From JAJTFW01 sp903922455 (GTDB lineage: Bacteria > Bacteroidota > Bacteroidia > AKYH767-A > OLB10), in contig CALQEU020000015.1 of assembly GCA_943329665.2 (NCBI GenBank), forward strand, positions 1 through 64,000: a DNA stretch of 64,000 bases, given 5' to 3'. Shown here in pieces: positions 52,949-60,486 of this stretch; position 1 is the first letter of the stretch, and every line of letters starts with the position of its first letter. The notes beneath the pieces are model-generated. The model was not told where the DNA came from. It searched no databases and saw nothing but the letters and a program-made list of their open reading frames with translations. Made by a program: the position numbers and the translations under genes.

Positions 52949-53265
52949 CTAAAATAAGTCATATTGTGAGTTCATTGGTGCTATTTTTTGCCAGTCTTTA
53001 TCGAGATCTTCTAAAAAAGGAAGAGATCAATATAATTGAACAAATGAATTTTACAAAAACCCACTAGGTTTGAAAACGCCCACGATTTTTTCAAGGTCTT
53101 TTGTATTACAGTCATCAGCAAATTAGCGATAGGTGCACTAATCAGGTGATCTTTGGTGGTAAACTTTTTTACATATCTATCCGAATTGCACGATTTTGAG
53201 GAATCAGTTATGATTTTAGAATCAATTAAAGAAATCAGCTGTCCGAATTAAGCGAAGTAAATCAT
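52949..53265 (-). pseudogene. internally deleted IS4-type transposase relic
   Basis: On the minus strand a frame reads FGQLISLIDSKI and then DRYVKKFTTKDHLISAPIANL, the DUF4372-like N-terminus of IS4-group transposases. It then jumps to what looks like the C-terminus of the same family: VIQKTLKKSW, NLVGFCKIHLFNYIDLF and FLEDLDKDWQKIAP. The catalytic DDE middle is missing. A TAA stands before FGQ, and a T-run near 53014 has lost one base, shifting the frame before FLEDLDKDW. I saw no clear terminal inverted repeats. The rest of the space 52785-53490 is AT-rich. Confidence 0.7.
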
Positions 53266-53372
53266 GAAGGCCATTGAAAAACAATATGCGCCTGAATAAA
53301 ACAGAATTACCGAAAAAACGTATAGTTGTGTTCATGGTTGAATATAGTTTTAGCGAACCAGCCCTACAAAAA

Positions 53373-53400
53373 AATAAGGAAGACTTTCATCTTCCTTATT
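53373..53400. terminator. hairpin of unknown owner
   Basis: AATAAGGAAGA, loop CTTTCA, TCTTCCTTATT make an 11-base perfect stem flanked by A and T runs. No intact gene ends here on either strand; it may belong to lost DNA around the transposase relic. Confidence 0.6.
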
Positions 53401-53442
53401 TAAAAGTTTTATCGGACAACAATGCTCTGAATTATATAAATT

Positions 53443-53475
53443 TAAAAGACCTCTGATAATTAAACCAGAGGTCTC
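53443..53475 (-). terminator. intrinsic terminator of the PKD-domain gene
   Basis: On the minus strand AGACCTCTG, a ten-base loop and CAGAGGTCT are followed by TTTTAAA. It lies 18 bases after the stop of the gene at 53493. Confidence 0.85.
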
Positions 53476-53492
53476 TTTTATGAATTCCTTTT

Positions 53493-55592
53493 TTACTTTC
53501 TTAACAAAAATGGCAATGAATATTTTTTCTCAGCACATATAACATTTATAAAAAACACGCCCGATGATTCCCTACTTAAATCCAATTGGATTTGTTGCCC
53601 AGATGGGATGATCGTTTCGATCACTTTTCCGAAGGCATCTGTAATTGTCATTTCGTCAACATGCTTTGCAAGTTTAACATTAAAAACACCATTGCTCGGA
53701 TTGGGATAAAGTTGCAAACCGATTTCTTCGACTTCTGCCACACCAGCACACGGATCTACCACAATCACACTCGTATCACGACCCACACATCCTACTGAAT
53801 CGGTAACTGAATAAATTACATTTTTGTTTCCGACTCCTGCGGTGGTGGGATTAAAACTATTCCCCGTTACACCCAGACCAGAGTAAACGCCTCCACTAGG
53901 CGTGCCAGGAGTTAATGTGATGGGACTCGCGTTCACACATAGCAAGGTTTGTGTTTCCACATAACTCACTGCTGGAGCATTCATCGTTATTTGAACTGTG
54001 TCACTTGCGGTACAACCGTTGCTTGCTGTAACTATTACCCAATAAGTTCCGCCCGTGTTCAAGCTGATGGAACCAAACGTTGACCCAGTGTTCCATAAAT
54101 ATGTATAGCCTGCTCCGCTTTGGGTACTAATGGATGTTAAGCCTTGACACATGGTAACATCATTTCCTAAGTTTGCTGATGGTACGGTAAGTAAAGCAAC
54201 GACAATTGCATCACTGTTGCTACAACCTAAACCATCGGTAACCGTCACCGTGTAGGTTCCATTGTTTGTCACGGTGATGGATTGTGTAGTAGCTGAATTG
54301 TTCCATAAATAAGTCAATCCTGGATTCTGTGCATTTAACGTTGCCGAGGTGCCGCATTGTCCTAAATCGGGGCCTAAATTAACAACAGGCAATGGGTTGA
54401 TCACAACATTCACGGTATCTGTTCCTGAACATCCGTTGACATCGGTTACAATAACCTGATAGCTTCCACTCTGCGTTGCAGAAATTTGTGCGGTTGTAGC
54501 GTTGTTATTCCACAAGTAAGTTGCGTTTGGAAATTGGGGTGATAACGTTGTACTACCACAAGCAATAACATCGCTTCCTAAACTTACCGGAATAAGTGCA
54601 GGACAAACAGAAATGTTTTTACAATGAATATTCGTACCGCCGCAAGTATCCGTAATTGTTAAACATACTTGATAAGTACCAAACGTAGAATAAGTATGTG
54701 AAGGATTAGCTGTATTATCTAACGGCGACCCGTCACCGAAGTTCCACGAATAGCTTGCTGCATTTTGTGATGCATCAGTAAAATCTACGGTAGGATACGT
54801 CGTGACATAACTATAACTTGCTAAAGCGGGTGCAGGGCAAATAATTAATGTGGTACAAGCGGTGTCACTCGAACAAGAACCCGTTACATAGGTGCAGACA
54901 GTATATGTGCCTGGAGAGGCATACGTATGTGTTGGGTTGTAGGCCGTGTCTAACGGTGATCCATCTCCGTAATCCCAAATGGAAGTTGCTAAAGCTGAAA
55001 ATCCATTGCTGAATGAATAGATGGTTCCGCCTTGCCATATATAAGTAAGATTTGCTGTGTTGGAGGTATCATAGTACATAAATACACGGCTAATACTCCC
55101 TCCTAATTCTGTCCACAAATCTTGAGGCGAAGTAGTTGAAAGGTTAAATTGCATTCCAAGGCGAGCAATATCTACGGTGAAGCTTCCAATAGCAGTGGTG
55201 TAGGGAGAGTTGGCATATGAGTTGGCGTCTGCTCTGTTTCCCAGAATTCCGATAACATCTCCTATTTGCACCGGAATATTTACAGGAATAATACCCGAAG
55301 AGGTATTGTTTTGAGTTAGATATAATACGGTAAAATTGTTAGTAACCGTACTATAAAGAGGGGGCGCAGAGTCTAGTCTAACGATGGCTATGTTTTGAAG
55401 TCCTGTTGAAGCATCCGTAGGAACTTCTATTCCAGAAATCGAAAAACAAGAAGGTGCGGTAAACCAATACCCTCTTACATTGCCTGAAAAAACAGTGTTC
55501 TGCGCAGGCAATTGCATCTGTATTAAACTTTGTGCAAAAGTGGCGGCTGTACTTAGTAAAATAAAAAGGAATAACAGTAGATTTTTCTTCAT
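53493..55592 (-). CDS. secreted PKD-domain protein with T9SS sorting domain
   Basis: A 699-residue exported protein. The ATG at 55592 gives MKKNLLLFLFILLSTAATFAQ as signal peptide. The order is: a beta domain (25-190), two PKD domains (STSIWDYGDGSPLDTAYNPTHTY and SYSWNFGDGSPLDNTANPSHTY), then four related immunoglobulin-like repeats with the pattern LGSDVIACGSTTLSPQFPNATYLWNNNA and GCSGTDTVNVVI. The C-terminus from LQLYPNPSNGVFNVK to FLLRK is a T9SS sorting domain. It should be surface-bound and adhesive or carbohydrate-contacting, which is inferred from such domains. Its own terminator follows. Confidence 0.92.
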   Translation of the reverse strand: MKKNLLLFLFILLSTAATFAQSLIQMQLPAQNTVFSGNVRGYWFTAPSCFSISGIEVPTDASTGLQNIAIVRLDSAPPLYSTVTNNFTVLYLTQNNTSSGIIPVNIPVQIGDVIGILGNRADANSYANSPYTTAIGSFTVDIARLGMQFNLSTTSPQDLWTELGGSISRVFMYYDTSNTANLTYIWQGGTIYSFSNGFSALATSIWDYGDGSPLDTAYNPTHTYASPGTYTVCTYVTGSCSSDTACTTLIICPAPALASYSYVTTYPTVDFTDASQNAASYSWNFGDGSPLDNTANPSHTYSTFGTYQVCLTITDTCGGTNIHCKNISVCPALIPVSLGSDVIACGSTTLSPQFPNATYLWNNNATTAQISATQSGSYQVIVTDVNGCSGTDTVNVVINPLPVVNLGPDLGQCGTSATLNAQNPGLTYLWNNSATTQSITVTNNGTYTVTVTDGLGCSNSDAIVVALLTVPSANLGNDVTMCQGLTSISTQSGAGYTYLWNTGSTFGSISLNTGGTYWVIVTASNGCTASDTVQITMNAPAVSYVETQTLLCVNASPITLTPGTPSGGVYSGLGVTGNSFNPTTAGVGNKNVIYSVTDSVGCVGRDTSVIVVDPCAGVAEVEEIGLQLYPNPSNGVFNVKLAKHVDEMTITDAFGKVIETIIPSGQQIQLDLSRESSGVFFINVICAEKKYSLPFLLRK

Positions 55593-55691
55593 GATGCGTT
55601 TGATTAGTGGGTTGAAAAACAAACTTAATAAAAAACAAGTAACATCCAAATATCCCAAGAAATTTGTTCCCTTTTGCCACTACAGGGCAAG

Positions 55692-56591
55692 CTACTCTCC
55701 GACTCTCCTTGTGAAAACGTAAAGCAACGACGAATTTTTATCGATGTCTTTTTTTCCTTTGATGGTAGTTTGCATTCCATACCACATTGCCGAAAGGAAG
55801 TTTTTCGATCCATTTTTATAACCTCCACTCAATAGCGAAATGTAGAAAGGATCAAAGAACAGGGGCTGAATACTATGACACTCAAAACCGGCCTTGTCCA
55901 TCAATTGGAGCATGGGTTTTCTGCTAAAATGATACAAATGACGTGGAACATCGTATGCCGCCCAATGAGGGCCATAAATTTCGGCTTCATACGCCGTTCT
56001 ATTGGGAACCGCTATCACCAACACTCCTTTAGAGCTTAAGCATCTTTTAAGTTGATCTACTGTGTCCTTTAGCTGATGTACGTGTTCTAATACATGCCAC
56101 AAAGTAATCGCACCAAATTGTCCAGATGGAAGTTCTTTTAGATGCTCGGAGCGATCTACATTCAATGAATGGTTTTCAATTGCCAATTTTCGAGCATCAT
56201 CGTCGGGTTCTAGACCGGCACAAACCCATCCTTCTTCCTTTGCTGCTGCTAGAAATTCTCCTGTACCACATCCATAATCAAGAAGAGTTCGGGGATTAGG
56301 GTTTAGCGTGCTTATAAAATCAAGCTTTGTTCGAATCGCTCGTCGTCTGGCAAGTTGATAAAGACTATTCATTAAGCCCTTTCCGCTGTTCGTGTGGCTT
56401 ATGTAATCACTTGATTTATAGTACTTACCAATTCCCTTTGCTTCTGGGCGAGGATTGGTATAAACGAAGTCGCATGATGGACATTTCACGAGTTGGAAAA
56501 CCTCTTCCGACACGGTATAATCTTTTACTTCGAGGTAGGGCACCGACCCTGTATGTCCACATACCGGACAATGTTCAAGCAACTCTAGCAT
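55692..56591 (-). CDS. class I SAM-dependent methyltransferase with N-terminal zinc ribbon
   Basis: A 299-residue protein. Residues 8-47 hold two CxxC pairs (CPVCGH and CPSCDF) that should bind zinc. The methyltransferase core follows: LLDYGCGTGEFLAAA, AGLEPDDDARK, WHVLEHVHQ and the LSSKGVLVIAVPN strand. The type is common in surface polysaccharide or tRNA-related modification, but the substrate is not known. It stands downstream of mnmG, an order frequent in Bacteroidota, separated here by 644 bases of repeats. Confidence 0.9.
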   Translation of the reverse strand: MLELLEHCPVCGHTGSVPYLEVKDYTVSEEVFQLVKCPSCDFVYTNPRPEAKGIGKYYKSSDYISHTNSGKGLMNSLYQLARRRAIRTKLDFISTLNPNPRTLLDYGCGTGEFLAAAKEEGWVCAGLEPDDDARKLAIENHSLNVDRSEHLKELPSGQFGAITLWHVLEHVHQLKDTVDQLKRCLSSKGVLVIAVPNRTAYEAEIYGPHWAAYDVPRHLYHFSRKPMLQLMDKAGFECHSIQPLFFDPFYISLLSGGYKNGSKNFLSAMWYGMQTTIKGKKDIDKNSSLLYVFTRRVGE

Positions 56592-56984
56592 ATTTTCGTA
56601 TAGGCGTCAACGTTAGACGCTCCCTTAGAGCAAATGTAACGATTATGATGGTTATAATGAGCGATTTGGTTGACTTTTTAGGGCAAATTTAGCGGGTATT
56701 CTTGATGGTTACTCCTGTTCGTTTTGATTTAGCACCGCCGTCGTTCTTCTTTGACTTGAGGTTCCACGAAAAACATCTGTTTCATTTAGAAGTAGTCTTT
56801 ATTTCGGATTTTCTATTTGATTTTACATTGATTTATACTGAATATTTACCACAATTTAGCTCTCAAAATACCCGAATTGAGGTGTGAATTATTGGTTAAC
56901 ATTACTCACTTCTGTACTATTGAAGTTTATCTCAGATATACACCAACATATTCCCTTTAAGACTCTTTTTCCTTTAGACGAGAG
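56592..56984. other. intergenic space with a weak parS-like site
   Basis: GGTTCCACGAAAAACA at 56760-56775 matches the ParB site consensus TGTTNCACGTGAAACA at 13 of 16 positions. GCGTC-AACGTTA-GACGC near 56606 can fold into a small hairpin. Otherwise the space is AT-rich without a gene. Confidence 0.4.
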
Positions 56985-57190
56985 TTTACTAACGGTCTGT
57001 TTTTGCTTATAGACTACTCTTCTTTCCCTATTATGATGTGGTAGCCGCTTTATTAACGGTCTATCCAACGCCTGTTTTCAGCTTAATTGCTCTTTTTGCT
57101 GGAGATGAAGGTTTACTAACGGTCTATTCAACCCATACTTTTTCACTTTATGTCCCTTTTTACGGTAGGCGATGGTTTACTAACGGTTGG
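56985..57190. repeat. 64-bp divergent tandem repeat, four units
   Basis: TTTACTAACGGTCT or a one-to-two base variant begins at 56985, 57049, 57112 and 57176, so spacing is 64, 63 and 64 bases. Between them lie more diverged CTTTTT... GATGG stretches. The last unit runs into the palindrome at 57189. The even spacing and short conserved core are like iterons, though no replication gene is here. Confidence 0.8.
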
Positions 57191-57204
57191 TTCCACGTGG
57201 AACC
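57189..57204. promoter_or_regulatory. parS-like palindrome GGTTCCACGTGGAACC
   Basis: A perfect 16-base palindrome just beyond the mnmG stop. It keeps the inner 14 bases expected of ParB sites (GTTNCACGTGNAAC); only the two outer bases differ from TGTTNCACGTGNAACA. Confidence 0.6.
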
Positions 57205-57235
57205 CACCCAGTTCACACAGGCTTTTAAGAAATAT

Positions 57236-59107
57236 TTATCTTCCTATATAAACCATCAATATGGATATATCTGCAGGGTTTACGCCTGAAATTCGACTAG
57301 CTTGACCAAGGGTGGCGGGCCTAATTTCTGTGAATTTCTGTCGAGCTTCGTTACTTAAGCTTTGGATTTTGGAATAGTCGATGTCTTCTCGAATGCTTAC
57401 GTTTTCCAATCTATTCATCTTTTCAGCCAGCTCAAACTCGCGTTCAATATAGCCTTCGTATTTAATGTTTATTTCAGCTTGCTCAATCGTTTCTTCTTCT
57501 TTTGAAATATCATTTACCAACTTCTCAACAACCGGAATTGCGTTCATCATTTCAATAAGTCCTACTTGAGGCCGACTCAAAATATTTACAATTTTTAGTT
57601 TTTGACGAATTGGATCTGTTTTTAATACTTCCAACCACGGATTAATTTCTTCTGGAGAAATCGAAGTTTCTTTTATTGATTTTACAATGTGTTGATAATC
57701 AATGCTTTTTGTATTTGACGTGTCGAATCGCTCTTTTGTTGCGAGTCCAATTTCGTATCCTAAAGGAGTTAATCTTAAATCTGCGTTATCTTGACGTAAT
57801 AAAGTTCTGAATTCTGCGCGACTTGTAAACATTCGATATGGCTCATCTGTGCCCTTTGTAATAAGGTCGTCGATCAAAACTCCGATATAGGCATCGGACC
57901 TTCCTAAAACTATTTCAGAAGCTTCATTCACTTTCCGATGGGCATTGATTCCAGCCATCAATCCCTGGCAAGCCGCTTCCTCATATCCGGTGGTTCCATT
58001 AATTTGTCCGGCGAAATAAAGTCCATCCACTAACTTAGTTTCAAGTGTTGGCTTTAGTTGAGTAGGTGGAAAATAATCGTACTCAATGGCGTAACCTGGA
58101 CGGAACATTTTGCAGTTTTCGAAGCCTTCAATAAGCCTCAACGCTCTTAATTGAACATCCTCAGGAAGCGATGATGAAAAGCCATTAACATAGATTTCGA
58201 CCGTATCCCAGCCTTCCGGTTCTACAAATAATTGGTGGCGATCGCGATCCGCGAATCGAGATATTTTGTCCTCAATACTGGGACAATACCGTGGACCCAA
58301 GCCTTGAATTCGACCCGTAAACATGGGCGACTTCTCGAATCCGGTCCTCAAAACATCGTGTACATTCTCGTTGGTATAGGTAATGTGACAAGGCCGCTGC
58401 GTAGCTGGAATCGGTGTTTTAGTAAAGCTAAATCGACCAGGATGGGTGTCTCCTTCTTGTACTTCCATCTTCGAATAATCAAGCGATCTTCCATCAATTC
58501 GAGGTGGGGTACCCGTTTTCATGCGACCACTGGTAAATCCAAGCTCTATAAGTTGTTCCGTTATGCCTGTAGAAGCCTTTTCGCCCGTTCTCCCGCCTCC
58601 AAATTGCTTCTCGCCTATATGTATAATCCCATTCAAAAAGGTGCCATTAGTGAGCACAACAGCCCGTGTTTTGAAAATAAGTCCCATGGAGGTTTTGACT
58701 CCGGTAACCTTACCCTGTTCCACGACGATCCCGTTAGCCATATCTTGCCAGAAATCGACATTAGGTGTTTGCTCTAACATCTTCCTCCACTCTGAAGCAA
58801 AAAGCATTCGGTCATTCTGTGTCCTAGGGCTCCACATAGCAGGCCCTTTAGACCTATTTAACATCCTAAATTGGATGGCAGATCGGTCACTAACAATACC
58901 CGAATAACCACCAAGAGCGTCAATTTCTCTTACAATTTGCCCTTTTGCAATTCCTCCCATAGCGGGATTACAACTCATCTGAGCGATGGTTTGCATATTC
59001 ATGGTCATCAACAAAACCGTTGATCCCATGTTAGCGGCGGCGGCGGCGGCTTCGCAACCTGCGTGCCCTGCCCCAACTACAATTACATCGTATGTTTGAT
59101 CATTCAT
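57236..59107 (-). CDS. mnmG: tRNA uridine-5-carboxymethylaminomethyl modification enzyme MnmG
   Basis: A 623-residue FAD enzyme that with MnmE builds the cmnm5 group on U34 of several tRNAs. The dinucleotide motif is VIVVGAGHAGCEAAAAAA near residue 10; then CNPAMGGIAKG, the SGRMKTGTPPRI segment, and the conserved CysGlu-rich YEEAACQGLMAG segment. The C-terminal helical domain ends in GVNPADISILMVYI. Full length is standard. A parS-like sequence touches its ATG. The order DUF4175 - ATPase - ybeY - mnmG - methyltransferase is typical of this phylum. Confidence 0.98.
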   Translation of the reverse strand: MNDQTYDVIVVGAGHAGCEAAAAAANMGSTVLLMTMNMQTIAQMSCNPAMGGIAKGQIVREIDALGGYSGIVSDRSAIQFRMLNRSKGPAMWSPRTQNDRMLFASEWRKMLEQTPNVDFWQDMANGIVVEQGKVTGVKTSMGLIFKTRAVVLTNGTFLNGIIHIGEKQFGGGRTGEKASTGITEQLIELGFTSGRMKTGTPPRIDGRSLDYSKMEVQEGDTHPGRFSFTKTPIPATQRPCHITYTNENVHDVLRTGFEKSPMFTGRIQGLGPRYCPSIEDKISRFADRDRHQLFVEPEGWDTVEIYVNGFSSSLPEDVQLRALRLIEGFENCKMFRPGYAIEYDYFPPTQLKPTLETKLVDGLYFAGQINGTTGYEEAACQGLMAGINAHRKVNEASEIVLGRSDAYIGVLIDDLITKGTDEPYRMFTSRAEFRTLLRQDNADLRLTPLGYEIGLATKERFDTSNTKSIDYQHIVKSIKETSISPEEINPWLEVLKTDPIRQKLKIVNILSRPQVGLIEMMNAIPVVEKLVNDISKEEETIEQAEINIKYEGYIEREFELAEKMNRLENVSIREDIDYSKIQSLSNEARQKFTEIRPATLGQASRISGVNPADISILMVYIGR

Positions 59108-59123
59108 TGTTCCACGTGAAACT
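59108..59123. promoter_or_regulatory. parS-like site at the mnmG start
   Basis: TGTTCCACGTGAAACT matches the universal ParB site TGTTNCACGTGAAACA at 15 of 16 positions and is directly adjacent to the mnmG ATG. A half site (CACGTGGAAC) follows at 59329-59338. In many bacteria parS sites cluster near the chromosome origin, often close to gidA (mnmG). Confidence 0.7.
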
Positions 59124-59346
59124 CTAATTTAAACTATACACAGGATGTGTATAAGAACAAATATATTGTATATCAATCAATTAAACAAGTTAATAAACAG
59201 TTAATGAACCAACTTATAAACAAGTAAATGTGCATTTTAGAAAACGCTATTAGCTGTCGAGTGCCAACATCTCGTCCAAATAAAATGAAATCATCAAATA
59301 AATTGAGTTAATTTAACGAGCGCCAGGGCACGTGGAACTACAAAAA
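59124..59346. other. candidate origin-like region (DnaA-box pair, AT-rich)
   Basis: TATACACA, GGA, TGTGTATA form an inverted pair at 59135-59153. The right arm reads TTATACACA on the minus strand (59146-59154), an exact match to the DnaA box TTATNCACA; the left arm reads CTATACACA with one mismatch. A further near-box TTATAAACA is at about 59211. The next 100 bases are strongly AT-rich with AGTTAATAAACAGTTAATG words. The region also must hold the mnmG promoter, so an origin role is a hypothesis. Confidence 0.35.
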
Positions 59347-59769
59347 CTATCTCTTTAGAAGATAAAAATTCTCTTTCCGAGTCATCTTCAACTTTGATTT
59401 CGGGTCTTTATCGCCATAACCACATAAATGAAGTGTGCCGTGTACAATTACACGGTGCAACTCATCTATTAAATTGATATTTAAAGTCTTAGCATTATCT
59501 TTGATGCGATCTATACTAAGGTACAGTTCGCCAGAAACCTCGCCTTTACTTTCTGACTGATCAAAAGTGATAATGTCAGTGTAGGATTTGTGTTTAAGAT
59601 ACTGAACATTCATCTTAAATAAATACTCGTCACTACACAGGATAATGCTTAATTCTCCGATACGAAATCCTTCTTTTTTGATCACATCAGACAACCATAA
59701 ACGGATCCCGTTTTTGCTTCGCAAAACGTAGGACACATCGGCATTAAAAAATGAAATGGAAGAAGGCAT
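59347..59769 (-). CDS. ybeY: endoribonuclease YbeY (rRNA maturation)
   Basis: A 140-residue single-strand RNase involved in 16S rRNA 3' end processing and ribosome quality control. The zinc motif reads HRVIVHGTLHLCGYGDKDP: the first two His are present in HGTLHL, while the usual third His (GYDH) is replaced by the GYGDKDP segment, a change seen in Bacteroidota. The C-terminus is MTRKENFYLLK. It is preceded by the origin-like gap, and the ATPase gene lies upstream, 72 bases away. Confidence 0.92.
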   Translation of the reverse strand: MPSSISFFNADVSYVLRSKNGIRLWLSDVIKKEGFRIGELSIILCSDEYLFKMNVQYLKHKSYTDIITFDQSESKGEVSGELYLSIDRIKDNAKTLNINLIDELHRVIVHGTLHLCGYGDKDPKSKLKMTRKENFYLLKR

Positions 59770-59841
59770 TTGGAGAGGGAGTAATTCATCTACAAAAACC
59801 CAAGAGTAAACAGGGGAGGCGAATACGGTTAGTCGGGACTT

Positions 59842-60270
59842 TTATTCGGCAATATGGCCACTCGTCTTGAAATATAATTCCACCACGCGTCCATTTTCCG
59901 AAAAGATAATTTGATCAGCCAAATGTTTCATTAGAAACACGCCTCGGCCTGTTGGCTTTTCTAGGTTTACTGGATCAGTTGGATCAGGAAGATTCATATA
60001 GTCGAAGCCTTGGCCTTCATCGGAAATCGTGAATGCGATTTGGTCAGGGTCAATTTCAAAGGAGATATTTACCATCTTATCAGCATCGTATTTATTGCCA
60101 TGCTGAATAGCGTTATTTACAGCTTCTGTTACGGCAACTAAAATATTGCCATAACATTCTTCATGTAAATTATTATCGGCTTTAATCTCGTCAATGAGTT
60201 TCTCTACCTGATTGATGCTCTCGGGCTGTGAGGCAATTTGCATAGTTGAAGTCTGCTTTTCTGTGTTCAT
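59842..60270 (-). CDS. ATP-binding protein, anti-sigma regulator type (HATPase_c)
   Basis: A 142-residue GHKL-type ATPase resembling RsbW/SpoIIAB serine kinases. The N box is VAVTEAVNNAIQHGNK, the G1 box DEGQGFD and the G2 box TGRGVFLMKHLAD. In relatives it binds or phosphorylates a partner to control a sigma factor, but no anti-anti-sigma or sigma gene is adjacent. The start is the ATG at 60270; a second ATG at 60279 and a GTG at 60315 are less supported. It is conserved next to ybeY and DUF4175 in Bacteroidota. Confidence 0.9.
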   Translation of the reverse strand: MNTEKQTSTMQIASQPESINQVEKLIDEIKADNNLHEECYGNILVAVTEAVNNAIQHGNKYDADKMVNISFEIDPDQIAFTISDEGQGFDYMNLPDPTDPVNLEKPTGRGVFLMKHLADQIIFSENGRVVELYFKTSGHIAE

Positions 60271-60486
60271 GTAAATCATGTTGCTGAAACTGCCTATTTC
60301 TTTGTCACGAACCACCGAAGTGGCACTTGTTGATTCTTGAGACTACGAAACTACGAAGTTCCTGCAAGTGCGAATGTAAATGAAAAAATTTTTACTAACC
60401 GATAAGTGTTAGGTTATATTCCTAAATTTCTGAATCTCCTCCACCTTGTTCTTCCTCGTCGACAAACGAATAGAAGGAGGGAGGGA

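Noticed and set aside
53274..53456. 60-codon plus-strand frame
   Set aside because: It includes a terminator-like hairpin at 53373-53400 and lies beside the transposase relic; start is TTG and composition is not coding-like.
58232..58777. 181-codon plus-strand frame
   Set aside because: Antisense to mnmG, a highly conserved gene of standard length.
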